Positions 34,746-47,087 are shown, numbered from the stretch's first letter. The stretch is 64,000 bases of DNA from Torymus aiolomorphi (GCA_036365515.1 CM070876.1:95799300-95863299), one strand, 5' to 3'. Translations and numbers: made by a program. The notes: generated by a model not told the origin, from the sequence alone.

Positions 34746-37013
34746 CTGCCCCCTTGGCCGTTTCCCTGCTGGTTTCCGGCAGCATTTGGGTTGCGGTCGC
34801 TTCCCCTTTGCTCGTTGCCGTAACCCCTTCGGTAATCTGGCCTTTGTGGAGGTCCATTACTCCTTGGACTTGGCGGCCTAGCCTGGTGGGTCGAGCTACT
34901 ACCCCCACTAGGCTGTTTATTACTTTGCCCGCCTTCCCGCTGCCTGTTCTCCCAATTATTCTTTTTCTTGGGCTTCTTGAACGACTGTGGGTTTGGCGTT
35001 TGCCCACTATTTCCGTCGGTGCCTTTCTTTGTCAAGCTTGACAAACACTCGGCCATCACCCGACGGAACATAGCCTCGAGGCTTTCTCGAGGCTCCTGCT
35101 GTTGGTGCCCCATCGCCGCCACTCCTGGATTCTGCTTTTTCCGCTGATCCGTGGTTGGCTCTGTAGGTACGTAGGCAAACTCTGGCAAGTAAGTGCGCTC
35201 TGGCGGTGGTGGCGAGTGATACACCTTATCTGCCGCGAGCGCTAATTCGGCCTCCCGGGCTAAATCCAGGAGCCCTCGGTAATCCGTAATTTGATTACGC
35301 ATCACCATTTTTTGCAGTTCTGGCCGCATGTTCCGGTGCAATATGTCCAATTGTTGGGGCATGCTAGGCACCGGAACTAACTTGAGAATCAAGGCTTGCA
35401 GATTCACTACGTAATCTCTCGTGAGTTCGTTTCTGCCTTGAGTCCTCGTGTTTATCTCCGCTAGGATTCGCTGTTGATGGCCCCTGTCACCGCCATACAT
35501 GTGTATTATGGCCTCTTGGAAGTCTTGCCAAGATCGCCACGTATGACGGTTACTCCTATACCAGGTGGCCGCTACTCCACTCAGCAGCTCTGACAATGAC
35601 GAGAGTACTTCGTCGTACGTCAGATTTGCTAGAGCTCGACATTCCTCTACTCTCGTGAGGAATAACTCGACGCTCTGCTCCTTCAAGGACCCAGAGAACT
35701 TTATGTGCCATTTCCTTACGATTTGGCCAACATCACGGTTCGTCTGTTGAGGCACGTACGTCTGCCTCGTAGACTGGTCCAGTGTAGCGCTCACCCCCGC
35801 CTGACGCTGTGTAGGATTTCTTCCGCTATTCCTCCTAGCGTCCCTTGGCGATTCAGTATTGGGGCTGCTGCTGTCAAAATTCACATATGTGAACGTGTCC
35901 TGAAAGTTCACATGTGGTGATCCTGGTCCCCTGCCCGCACTCGGTAGTTGGACTCCCTCCAAGCGCGTGCTTGAGGGGGGGTGTCGAGCTTCTTGGAGTA
36001 TTCGCACACTCTCTTTGAGGTCTTCCACCTCTTTGACGAGTCTATGGATCACCGACAGTAGCTGTTCTGAGACTACGTTGTCTCCCACAGCAATCCCTGC
36101 GGTACGCTGTTCCCCCGCACTTGGCCACTCAAAACTCTGTGGCTGTGGTGGACTTCGCGTTTGCTGCCAGAATGCGTGCTGCCCATTTCGTGCCGACAAC
36201 GACTCTTGTTCTTGACTCCGTCGAAATTGTCGTTGCCTGCGCTGCTCTTCTAGCAACGCCTGCTGTCGCTGCTGCTCTTGATGCTTTTGCTGTTGCTGCC
36301 GCTGCTGCTCGATGCTGTTGTTGCTGTTGCTGCCGTCGCTGCTGCTCCATCTGCTGCTGCTGCTGCACTTGTTGCTGCTGCATTTGCTGCTGCTGCATTT
36401 GCTGCTGTTGCAGTTGCTGCTGCTGCATTTGCTGCTGCTGCATTTGCTGCTGCTGCATTTGCTGCTGCTGCAGTTGTTGCTGTTGAAGCTGTTGCTGTTG
36501 GAGCTGTCCCTCGGCTTCGGCTGGAGATGTCCCGGTGGGTGCTGCAGAGCTCAATATCTCTGTTCCGGAACCCTCCTGGCCGTTTGCCTCATCCGCTGGC
36601 TCCACCACTGCATTATGTGCTTGTTGTGGAGCGTTCATCCTCCGAGACTCCGAGAGTTTTTGCATCACTATCGGGTCATCAAGGAGCGTAATGAACGGGT
36701 GCGGTTGGTCTGGATCAGTATTGGGATCCACAATAGTCGACCCAGACTTGTTCATCAACGTTAAGTCGATGAACGCCCTTCGGGACTGCTCGCGTTTAGC
36801 AAACGCTTGCTTCTCCGACAGCTCCGGCTCTGGCACGAAATCGGCGCCACTGTAATCGCCCATAAGCCACTTGATCGCTGTCAGCATATTCACTGATTGC
36901 AGATCTGACTGCTGCAGACCAAGGGCTTGCATGGCCTCGATAATTTCCTCTTCGGGCTGTGTATACGCCCAATTGAGTATCGCAGATTCCGCAAACTGCG
37001 ATGATCGGGCCAT
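34742..37013 (-). pseudogene. Ty3/Gypsy gag with long polyQ tract and one frame change
   Basis: Gag in two overlapping frames. The first (37013-36129) starts MARSSQFAESAILNWAYTQP and has an acidic N-terminal domain. From residue about 168 it runs into a Gln tract broken by Met and Leu (QQQQLQQQQM repeated). The second (open through 36256-34742) begins inside the same CAG-rich DNA and continues as QQ-rich, then RRQRQFRRSQEQE. So a single one-base slip near 36300-36345, in the CAG tract, separates them. The capsid domain is at about 35690-35220 (WHIKFSGSLKEQSVELFLTR, LLSGVAATWYRSNRHTWRSW). The C-terminus is Gly/Arg/Asn-rich without a CCHC knuckle. It ends at 34742 and overlaps pol in the -1 frame. 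PolyQ slippage is a likely source of the lesion. Confidence 0.88.
36284..36505 (-). repeat. CAG/CAA trinucleotide-rich tract in gag
   Basis: Imperfect (CAG)n with regularly spaced ATG and CTG codons, so the protein alternates blocks of Q with M or L every five residues. The antisense frames give Leu/Cys/Ala-rich shadow ORFs that should be ignored. Confidence 0.9.
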
Positions 37014-37983
37014 GGTGTCAATTGGCTGTGCGCTTCCCCACGAACTTATTTTACTAGCGCGAGTAGTATCCGGATTGATGGCAGAGAGAGTTTGCCTTTA
37101 CAACCCGTGAGCTAGCTTTTTCAATGCGAACCCGGGTTACTTTCTAAGAGCTACGGCGGTTGCTCTTAACCTCGATAATGCACGAGGTTTTCCCGTATGC
37201 GGCTCTAAAAAAAATAAAAGCTATTTCTGTAAGTAATTACGATTTGTAATTAATTACGCTCCACTACTCGCACTTGTAATTTTAAAATAAATATATGTGA
37301 AAAAAAAAATATATATATATGTGTCAAAACGGATAATATCACCAAAAACACAAAAAAATAAATACAATTTTCACCTAAAAAAAAATAAAAACAATTTTTA
37401 AGTTCGAGGGGATTTTTGCGCTCGAGTTTTCACTCGGGCGCACAGTCAACTTTTTGTTCCGAGAGTGCTTGCCGACTTTCTCTCGATCTTCTTCTAACTG
37501 CACGATGAAAGAAAAAAAAAAAAATTTTTATTTTTCGTCCAAAAAAAATAATTCGTATCGGAAATACGAGAGGACAAGAAGAAAAAAAAATTTTCGAGAC
37601 GAGAAAAAAAAATTAATTAAAAATTAATTATCGCTAAAAAAAAAAATTTTGTCGTTAAAAAAATTAATTGTTATTAAAAAAAAACTTTAATTGTTAACAA
37701 TAATTCCTCAACGCGCCAAAAATTCCGCGATCAATATCTCTCCTCGTCGGCACACTAGGTCGAGAGTTATTGGCTATCGCACGCCTAACCTCTCGACCGC
37801 ACTCTCGCAACAGCACGTCTGTGTCACGCACACGCACACACGCGCCTACGAGCTGCGGCACGAAGAGCCTTTGTGTGCAGCTTACGCTCAGCTACGCTGC
37901 TGAGCTTCTTCGCGCCAAGCTTCGCCGCGAATCACGTACGCGCCGCAGGTCCTTCTCCACCCCGAAAACGTTGTGGCGCCAGT
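37014..37983 (-). other. Ty3/Gypsy leader and primer-binding region
   Basis: 5' leader between the LTR and gag: A/T runs (37200-37700) and a GC-rich part next to the LTR. On the minus strand TGGCGCCACAACG starts two bases after the LTR end (about 37969-37981). This fits a primer-binding site beginning TGG; the tRNA is not identified. Confidence 0.6.
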
Positions 37984-39047
37984 TGTAACGGGATGGCTAG
38001 TGGGGGAAAATCCCAACAAGCCACAGGCCAGCGATGCCCTAGAACACGGTGCCGCGGGTGTCAGACTAAAATGACTTGCCCGGGGATCCGCTCCTGGAAT
38101 CCCGAAAACAACGCGAAGCTCTCACGCGAATTTCGCTTTCCAACTATTTGGATCGCTGAGTGAAAAGCGCGCGCTTGAAGAGTAAAGCGAGCGGCCGTTA
38201 TGCTCAGATATGAAAACGACCGGCGGAGTCGTTTTCCCGCGGAGGTGGCGGAATCCGGAAGAAGGACAGGTTGTAATGAACAACGCGACGAGTAACTAGA
38301 TATCACAATATATTAAAACCAAATAAACATTTACATACACAACGCACGTGCTTATTAGACAAATTGTTAGTTCTCGCGCGACCGTTAATATTCAAACGCG
38401 CGAACGTTACAGAGCGCGGCGAAGCTGCTAATATCGCGCGCGGTGTTAAAGTACGGCGGGCTGACATACACCCGCACGTACACGGTACGGAAAGCTTGCA
38501 CGGGGCGATTTCCGTGCGAGCCTTTACATTAATTACGCGAGAGATGAGAGTATAAGACTTACTTTAAGGAGCAGTCGGTGCACACGACTCTCTCTCGCTC
38601 ACGCTCGCTAGCACAGTATTTGTGCGCTGTGTCTCTCTCTCTCTCTCCTACTCGCTGTACGGGGTCGGCAAGCTGCTGGCTGCCGGCTCCTCTCTCGCTG
38701 TCTCGTGTTCGCTCTCTCTCTCTCTCTCTCTGTTCCTCTTATACGCGTATGCACTCCGCTCGGCACCAACACTATACACGCGGCGTTTACAAAAAACGAT
38801 AGGAGGGCGCGGACGAAGTCACTCACGAAGACACGGAGGAGATGCTACTTGCGCGACGGCAGACACGAAGATGGCTCCCTTTTCTCGCGGGAACAGGTTA
38901 GCAGCTTCGCGACGGATGACGGGCATTTTACGCGTCGCGAGACCGATTCGCTACGCGCCGCACGCCTCGATTCGGCTGCGCAGGAGTTGCGCGCGCGCTT
39001 ACTACCTTCGCGCGGTAGATTAGAATCGCGGCTAGACACGCGTTACA
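37984..39047 (-). repeat. 5' LTR of the Ty3/Gypsy element
   Basis: 1064 bp, TG...CA, partner of 28857-29982. One copy of the 73-bp unit. In the minus-strand reading it contains the promoter; no specific box was identified. Confidence 0.93.
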
Positions 39048-39479
39048 TACTGTGTTTATAAGAAAATTTATTATTTTATAGCTCACGGACTGCACACTCG
39101 ACATGTGGCATATTTACTATTACAAACAGTAATTTTTATGATTTTCGTAGCAAATTTTACTTTTTAAATAATAATATTTATTATTTTTGTAGCAAATTTT
39201 ACTATTTGAAATAGTAATTTTTATAATTTTTTGGCAGTCATAAAAAGTACTATTTGAAATGGTAAAAATCTCATTTGTCGAGTATGTCCCGGCGCTATTA
39301 TAAAAAATAATATATTTTTCTCCATGTCTGTAATAAATATTATATTGTTTTAAATTTACTGCTAAGTTTCCTCTTTCACTGTAAGTGATATAACAATAAC
39401 TTGTACTTGTACTCTAGTATGAAGAAACACTGACAGTTCATAACTTTACACCTCTGCCAATGTGTAGAATGGAGAAACG

Positions 39480-39701
39480 ATGGTCAACGAATCTCGTGCT
39501 CGCGCTACTCGATGCCGACCCGCGATAGCAAAATCACACGAGGCCGACGCCGAGCGCGCCCACGTGTACTCGATATTAGCAGCTATCAGGAACAGTCATG
39601 ATAGCGACGGCAACAGCGCGAGGTGGCGACGTCTTGGCGATGATGTCCCCGTTGACAGAACTCAGCTAATATTTTACGCCAAGTCTGATATAACAAAATA
39701 A
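39480..39701 (+). CDS. Small ORF in the left fold-back arm
   Basis: 73 residues (starts MVNESRARATRCRPAIAKSH) in a GC-rich island of about 240 bp within AT-rich DNA. The same ORF with scattered substitutions lies inverted at 43194-43433, where it is 79 residues with six residues upstream of the Met. Both copies are open although diverged. That may mean selection or simply youth. No known domain; it may equally be a GC-rich control region read by chance. Confidence 0.3.
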   Translation: MVNESRARATRCRPAIAKSHEADAERAHVYSILAAIRNSHDSDGNSARWRRLGDDVPVDRTQLIFYAKSDITK

Positions 39702-41030
39702 AGTAAAAAGTATCTTACAAAATTTGAGTCTCAACTAGTCTTGGTGAATTCACATATACTTACAAAAGCACTTTACATATGAAAGAGTATTTAAATGTGG
39801 ATGGCTTTACTAGTTTATTAATTTTAATCGATTTTTAAATAAATTGTTTGTACATTCATTATTATTCATTATAATTGTAGATAAATTATACGAGAGGACC
39901 AAAATCAACCTTGATTGTGTGTCAATTGTAGCTAAAGATACTAAGTACCTATTAGCATACAAAATTTTCTAATTACATAGAATATTTTGTATATTCATCG
40001 GTAGTACCTTTAGTTACAACTTTTATTACTCGATAAGTCATTTATGGGCTTGGCTGACTTTATCGCAGGAAATATTGGGACCGTATGAACAAAATGACTT
40101 GATTCATATTTGATTATAATAGTTATGGCTTGTACGTATTGCTTTTTTCAAATAAAATTTATATTTAACATGATATTTTTACCAAATCATACATTTTCTT
40201 TTAATTTAAAGCAATGTTTTCAAAAACATACTTAACCATTACGGTCACAAAGAATCATATAAAATATGATGTCGTTTGCTCCATCGAGTTCAAATATGTC
40301 CAGCGGTAAAGTCACCCAGCCTATATAAATGTGGATTTTTTATAATAAATTATGGTATTAATTTATTTATATTATGACCAGTTCTATTGATAAATTAATA
40401 ATGTGAAAGAGTTAAAATTATATGATTAATCATATTAAAGAGGATTGACATGTGCATAGCTTGGGCTGTAATTTTTTTAATGTTATATTTATGCTTTGCA
40501 AGTATTTTATATATAACACTATACAAATTATTGTTAAAAAATTTACAATGAAAGAAGAAACCCATGCATTATTGCTAAATGCTACATGATCATTGAAATG
40601 TAGCTTACAGCTTGTTTGCTAAATACAGCAGTAAATTTAGAACAATTATATTATATTTATAACATAACCTTTAATAAACTGTAAGCTATACTGTATGAGA
40701 CAGGACAGTAACAAACATACATAAAAGTCTAAGGGCTTACCTAGATATAAACCTGGGGAACATAACCTCAGGGATGACAGCACGAGCACGGATAGCAGCA
40801 GGTCTTTCGTGACGTTGAAGTCACAATGACTGCCGCACAGATGCACTTCCGAAGGTGCCCCTCTCTCTTCCTCCCTCTCTAGTGACTACTTATACGTGTG
40901 CGTGGTAGTCATAGAACAAGGAACAACGTGTTACATAACCAGCGCTTTCGCGCTTCATGTATTATGAGTTACGACTAACGACGACGAAAGTTCGAACGTG
41001 AGTGAGTGGTCATTGTGGCTTCTACGTTAA

Positions 41031-41169
41031 CCTTTTCGCTCCGGGACTGGTCCATATATGGACCAACACTCCGTGTGGCGACTTGTCATAAGAAGTTAAT
41101 TCACTTAAGTCATGAAATTCAGCAAAATGCGAGGTCAATTTTAAAGGAAAAATCCCCGGAGCGAAAAAG
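41031..41169. mobile_element. piggyBac-like MITE with TTAA target duplication
   Basis: 139 bp with terminal inverted repeats CCTTTTCGCTCCGGG and CCCGGAGCGAAAAAG, flanked by TTAA on both sides (41027-41030, 41170-41173). CC-starting ends plus TTAA fit the piggyBac superfamily. It lies in the loop of the 4.8-kb fold-back. It also contains an 18-bp perfect palindrome, TGGTCCATATATGGACCA (about 41049-41066). Confidence 0.8.
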
Positions 41170-41652
41170 TTAAGAAAGACATGCTACTGTCCGTGCTCAA
41201 GCTGTCATCGTTGAGGTTATGTTCCCCAGGTATATATCTGGGTAAGCCCTTACACTTTTATGTATTTTTGCTTCTGTTCTGTCTCATACAGTAATGCTAA
41301 ATTTTATTTAATCATTAAAATATAGCTTACAGTTTGTAAAAGGTTATGTTATAAATATAATACAATTGTTCTAAATTTACTGCTGCATTTATCTAACAAG
41401 CTGTAAGCTATATCTTAATGATCAAGTAGCATTTATCAATAATGCATGGGTTTCTTCTTTCATTGTAAATTTAACAATAACTTGTATAGTATTATATATA
41501 AAATACTTGAAAAGCATAAATATAACATTAAGAAAATTACAGCCCAAGCTACGTATATGTCAATACTCTTTAATATGAGTTATCATATTTTTAACTCTTT
41601 CATGTTATTAATTTATAAATAGAACTGGCCATAATATAAATAATTTAATACC

Positions 41653-42980
41653 ATACTTTATTATAAAAAATTCAGATGTATATAGGCTGGGTGACTTTAC
41701 ACCTGGACATATTTGAACGCGATCGACCAATGGCATCATATTTGATATGATTCTTTGTGACCGTAATGGTTAAGTATGTTTTTGAAAACATTGTTTTAAA
41801 GTAAAAGAAAATGTATGATTTGGTAAAAATATTATGTTAAATATAAATTTTATTTGAAAAAGTAATACGTACATGCTATAACTATTATAGTCAAATATGA
41901 ATCAAGTCATTTTGTTCATACGGTCCCAATATTTCCTGCGATAAAGTCACCCAGCCCATAAGTGACTTATCGAGTAATAAAAGTTGTAACTAAAGGTACT
42001 ACCTATGAGAATACAAAATATTCTATGTAATTAGAGAATGTTGTATGCATATAAGTACGTAGTATCTTTAGATACAATTTCGACACAATGATGGTTTATT
42101 TTGGTCCTCTCCTATAAGTTATCTACATTATTATTATTAGTTCATTGGATCCAAATATATTTCCTGTGCTAAGGCCACCCAAGTCTTAAATCTATCAACG
42201 AGCAACTAAATTGTGGATCTCAAAGAAGATGTACCTATAATTATTAATTACAGCCTAAAGACTGTACCTATAAGTATACAATATTTACTAAATAACAAAA
42301 TTCAAAAATATATTTAAATAAAAAATCCACATTTATATAGGCTAAGTGACTTTACCGCTGGACATATTTGAACTCGATGGACCAAATGGCATCAAAATTG
42401 TTATGATTCGTTGTGACAGTAATGGCTAAGTATGTTTTTGAAAACATTGCTTTAAATTAAAAGAAAATATATGATTAGGTAAAAATATCATGTTAAATAT
42501 AAATTTTATTTGATAAAAGCAATACGCCCAAGCCACAACTATTATAGTCAAATATGAATCACGTCATTTTGTCCATACGGTCCCAATATTTCCTGCAATA
42601 AAGTTAGCCAAGCCCATAAGTGACTTATCGAGTAATAAAAGTTGTAACTAAAGGTACTACCGTTGAGTATACAAAATATTCTATGTAATTAGAAAATTTT
42701 GTATGCTTATAGGTACTTAGTATCTTTAGCTACAATTGACGCACAATCAAGGTTAATTTTGGTCCTCTCGTATAATTTATCTACAATATTATTTAGTTCA
42801 TTGGGTCCAAATATATTTCCTACGCTAAGGACACCCAAGTCTTAAATCTATCAACGAGCAACTAAATTGTGGATCTCAAAGGAGATGTGCCTATAATTAC
42901 AGCCTAAGGACTGTACCTATAAGTATACAATATTTATTAAATAAGAAAATTAATAAATATTTAAAATAATTTTAAATATA
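41653..42980. repeat. Direct duplication of ~665 bp in the right arm
   Basis: Two tandem copies starting near TATAGGCTGGGTGACTTTAC and TATAGGCTAAGTGACTTTAC. Each contains CGGTCCCAATATTTCCTGC and ATCAACGAGCAACTAAATTG. The left arm has only one copy of the corresponding sequence. Confidence 0.75.
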
Positions 42981-43193
42981 CCTTACAGTACAACAGTGAG
43001 TGATGGAAAAAAAAGTTCAATTATAATGAATAATAATGAATGTACAAACAATTTATTTAAAAATCGATTAAAATTAATAAACTAGTAAAGCCATCCACAT
43101 TTAAATACTATTTCATATGTAAAGTGCTTTTGTAAGTATATGTGAATTCACCAAGACTAGTCGGGACTAAAATTTTGTAAGATACGTTTTACT

Positions 43194-43433
43194 TTATTTT
43201 GTTATATGAGACCTGGCGTAAAATTTTAGCTGAGTTCTGTCAACGAGGACATCATTGCCAAGACGTCGCCTCCTCGCGCTGTCGCCGTCGCTATTATGAC
43301 TGTTCTTCATAGCTGCTAATATCGAGTACACGTGGGCGTGCTCGGCGCCGGCATCGTGTGATTTTGCTATCGCGGGTCGGCATCGAGTAGCGTGAGCACG
43401 AGACTCGTTGACCATCGTTTCTCCTTTTTCCAC
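43194..43433 (-). CDS. Small ORF in the right fold-back arm
   Basis: Mirror copy of 39480-39701 (NESRAHATRCRPAIAKSHDA). See that entry; product unknown. Confidence 0.3.
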   Translation of the reverse strand: MEKGETMVNESRAHATRCRPAIAKSHDAGAEHAHVYSILAAMKNSHNSDGDSARRRRLGNDVLVDRTQLKFYARSHITK

Positions 43434-43842
43434 ATTGGCAGAGGTGTAAAGTTATGAAATGTCAGTATTCCTTCATACTAGAGTACAAGTACAAATTATT
43501 GTTATATAACTTACAGTGAAGAGGAAACTTAGCAGTAAATTTAAAACAATATAATATTTATTACAGACATGGAGAAAAATATATTATTTTTTATAATAGC
43601 GTTGGGACACACACGACATATGAGATTTTTACCATTTGAAATAATACTTTTTATGACTGCCGAAAATAATAAAAATTACTATTTCAAGTAGAAAAATTTG
43701 CTACAAAAATAATAAAAATTATGATTTAAAAAGTAAAATTTGCTACGAAAATCATAAAAATTACTGTTTCAAACAGTAAATATCCCACATGTCGAGTATG
43801 TCCCAACGCTATAAAATAATAAATTTTCTTATAAGCACAGTG

Positions 43843-44225
43843 ATGTTTACAAATAAATTTTTCTCTGTGTGGACTTTTTTCCTAATTCAATGGTATGTGA
43901 TAATAATTAAGTATCACTTGTTAATATCACTTGCAAACCATACATATCAAATCATGAAAAGGACAGTTTGGATAATTTCAACTCAGGCGTCGTTCATGTC
44001 AACACGCTAGTGTACTTATAGTGTGTATGGGTGACCTGGGGTATGCCAATAGTATCTGTTAATAGGTCGTAATCGTTTACTTGAATTTACAGCTAAAAAT
44101 TTAACTAAATTTTTAGGTAAAAAATATAACTAAATATCCAACGAAATTCAGCTGTATTTCAGTTCGATATAGCTATATTTTTTAGCTTTTTTTAGCTATT
44201 TTTTTAGCTGATTTTTTTAACACGG
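43843..44225. other. Non-coding spacer
   Basis: Nothing recognisable. A TTTTTTAGCT-type low-complexity run is at 44160-44215. Confidence 0.4.
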
Positions 44226-44870
44226 TTGGAAGAGAAATCCATATGGAAATCTCTGTGAACCACCTACTCTTTACTTGGATTTCTACATGGAAATCTTCAC
44301 GAGTATCTATACGAATTTTCTTCGGCAAATGTTAGTAGCTATATCCATAAAGAAATCCATGTGGAACATCTACTCTTTACATGGATTTCTACATGGAAAT
44401 CTTTATGAAAATCCATACGGATTTTGCTCGGCAAGTGTTGGAAAAAAAATCCATATGGAAATCTCTGTGAACCACATACTCTCTACCAGGATTTCTACAT
44501 GGAAATCTTCACAAATATCCATACGAATTTTCTTCGGCAAATGTTAGTAGCTATATCCAAATGGACATCTATGTAAAATACGTACTCTTTACGTAGATTT
44601 CTACATGGAAATCTTTATGAAAATCCATACGGATTTTGTTCGGCAAGTGTTGGTGAAAACATCCATACGGAAATCCATGTGGAACACCTACTCTTTACCT
44701 GGATTTCTACATGGAAATCTTCACGAATATCCATACGGATTTTCTTCGGCAAATGTTAGTAGCTATATCCATACAGAAATCAATGTGAAGCACCTACTCT
44801 TTACCTGGACTTGTACATGGAAATCTTCACGAATATCCATACGAATTTTCTTCGGCAAATGTTTTATTGA
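44226..44870. repeat. Satellite, ~107-bp monomer, ~213-bp dimer
   Basis: Six monomers. Each has TGGATTTCTACATGGAAATC, then ATCCATACGGATTTT or ATCCATACGAATTTT, then CGGCAAATGTTAGTAGC or CGGCAAGTGTTGG. The last two endings alternate, giving the dimer period. The open frames across it (44275-44547, 44605-44913) come from the repeat, not from a gene. Confidence 0.9.
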
Positions 44871-45234
44871 TTCTTTTATTCACATTTTTTCAACGTTCTT
44901 TTTTGTATCCTAAAACCATTTCTCACATGGAACCATCCGAAAAAGCAAATAAATGCAAATAATTGTTTATAACTAATAATAGGAATTTACAACACTTACT
45001 AAATGTTTTAGGCATTCCCAAATCTTTCTGTTATTTTTTGTTATTTGCTTTTATTAAGGGGGTCAGACACCTTTACAATTTTCTTCATAAAATGACCTTA
45101 AAAAAATTAATTTGCATAATTAGAAATATTTAGAAGTAATATCCTAAAAATATATTCAATTTATGATAAAATGAGACCCAAAAAAAATTTGATTGATTTT
45201 AACCAAATATATGGCCATTTCAAAATTTTAGCTC

Positions 45235-45555
45235 TGCAGTCGACTCCAGATTCAGGAACTGCATATATTTTAATGCGAGAGGTCCTAAAATTTTGGTATT
45301 TTATATGACTATTGACTGAAGAGTTGTACTTATCCAATTTATTTGATTAAATAATTTTTTACGGTCAAAAATTGCTAAAAAATCTTAAATTTAAGTGAAA
45401 TTCAAATTTTTTAGCAATCTTTAACCGTAAAAATTATTTAATCAAATAAATTGGATAAGTACAACTCTTCAGTCAATAGTCATATAAAATACCAAAATTT
45501 TAGCACCTCTCGCATTAAAATATATGGAGTTCCTGAATCTGGAGTCGACGGGAGA
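45235..45555. repeat. Near-perfect palindrome, ~150-bp arms
   Basis: Arms meet near 45392. Shared words are CTCCAGATTCAGGAACT, TTGACTGAAGAGTTGTACTT and TTATTTGATTAAATAATT. It lies inside the TTAA element and would make a long hairpin in single-stranded DNA or RNA. Confidence 0.88.
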
Positions 45556-46918
45556 GCTCAAAATTTTACATTATGTAGAAAACAGCTTTAAAGATAAAAT
45601 TACTAAAATACTTCTTTATTTTTTAACTCAATCTCTGCCCTGAAATACAAAAAAGTATTTTTTTTAGCTCAAAATATTTTAGATTTAAAACAAATATTCT
45701 CGTACCTCAGTACACGATCTATCAGACTTGTAAGCTATGAGCACACGTAACAGTCATATCCACATCAGTCAGTCAAGTTTGTTAAGTAGTTTAACATGTA
45801 GATCCTTTGGTGCTTTTAAATCCATATGTTTTTAATAATCTTTATCACATATATTAGATTCTTATACATATACTGAGGTAAATAAAGAATGTGTTGAGAA
45901 ATCCAAAATTCTTCATGCACGTTATGAAGCCAGTATCGCCATAGCCAAATGCTTGAAAAAAATGTTTATAGCAGCAACATTTCTATATTGATCTTCTTTT
46001 AATGCCTGATAAGGTGAACTTCTTTACTTGTCCTTCATTATTCTTTTTCACATATAATATTATTACTTAATAAAGAGAATACGACTGATATATATTTATT
46101 GCAGTGCATAACTGTTCTTACTTCAGAAAATAAAATGTCAATTATATCATAGTGAGATTCAGGCAATGGCTGATAATGGTAGCTTTCTGGCAGAAGCGAA
46201 GGTTCCATAACATTTTTCTGCACAATAGCATATCTTTCACTTCCTTTAAAAGTTGATTTACACTAAATATTTTTTGTAATAGTCAGTATAGACTTAATTT
46301 TTCTTTAGTATCAATCCCTGTTATTTTAAGTATAAAGTTTCTAATAAAAGTTCAAGTACTAAAAGCTATTTCTAAAACTTTAATCCAACTGTCACACGTA
46401 TTATTCAAATATTTTTAAAAACTGATTTAAAATACCTTTACGTATTATAATACACTAAATGTTTACTCCCAAATCCGTTGAAAACAATGAAAATTAAGAA
46501 CAACACTTTGTATAGAAAAGGTGCTGATGCTGATATCACAGTGTTTATATGAAATAACAGCTGTACATGTTTACATTGCTTGCGGATTTTTACATAGGTT
46601 AAAATCAGCTCTGTTACAATAAAGGAGTGAGCTGTGAGCCTGTGAGAGGCTGTCGTTGATAAGTTAGCTTGTTACGGTGCCAACTTAACTGCTATATAAG
46701 TTTTAAAATCAAATTTTTATTTTTGCCAAAAAACAACGTCCATAAATTATATTATTTATTTTTTATCTTTATATTAATGTTTAATTAGTAGTTTTCGTCA
46801 CTAGGGCGTAAAGTTGAACTTCACGCACCGAGTGATCAATACGCACGGGGGTCGGCGCAGCCGGCCCGAGTGTTGGATGATCCACGTGGTCGTAAAGATT
46901 TCGCCCGCGTGGCGAACA

Positions 46919-47087
46919 ATATTTTTTTTATAGTATGAGTAAAGCACGTCGTTGCATCGTTTGAGTGTGTAGCTTCGCTTCGCTTCGCTTCGCTTCGCTT
47001 TACGCATACTATGCGTAAAATTCAACTTTACGTACTGAAAACGATGCGAATCGACGTACTTTACGCATACTATAAAAAAATATTATT
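46919..47087. repeat. Inverted repeat around a (TTCGC)n run
   Basis: ATAGTATGAGTAAAGCACGT and CATCGTTT (46928-46962) recur inverted at 47038-47083. The loop holds about five CTTCG units (46976-46999). Confidence 0.7.

Larger units (their letters stand above)
28857..39047 (-). mobile_element. Ty3/Gypsy retrotransposon, nearly complete
   Basis: 10.2-kb element reading right to left: 5' LTR 37984-39047, leader, gag, pol (protease, RT, RNase H, integrase), a third ORF, polypurine tract, 3' LTR 28857-29982. Both LTRs start TGTAACGGG and end CGTTACA on the plus strand. Lesions are few: one frame change in gag, two nonsense codons in pol. Flanking bases (TTGTG left, TACTG right) do not form a target duplication, which suggests recombination with another copy or a rearranged junction. 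Confidence 0.95.
39049..43842. mobile_element. 4.8-kb fold-back element
   Basis: Long inverted repeat. The left arm runs 39049 to about 40805 and the right arm about 41170 to 43842. Outer ends read ACTGTGTTTATAAGAAAATT and its inverse. The inner ends meet around AGGGCTTACCTAGATATA and its inverse. The right arm is longer because it holds a direct duplication (41653-42317 and 42318-42980). No transposase. Its left end starts two bases after the Gypsy LTR. Confidence 0.85.

Noticed and set aside
36121..36764. Plus-strand Leu/Cys/Ala-rich ORFs
   Set aside because: Antisense shadows of the CAG tract in Gypsy gag.
44275..44913. ORFs of 90 and 102 codons
   Set aside because: They run through the 107-bp satellite; the peptide repeats follow the DNA repeats.
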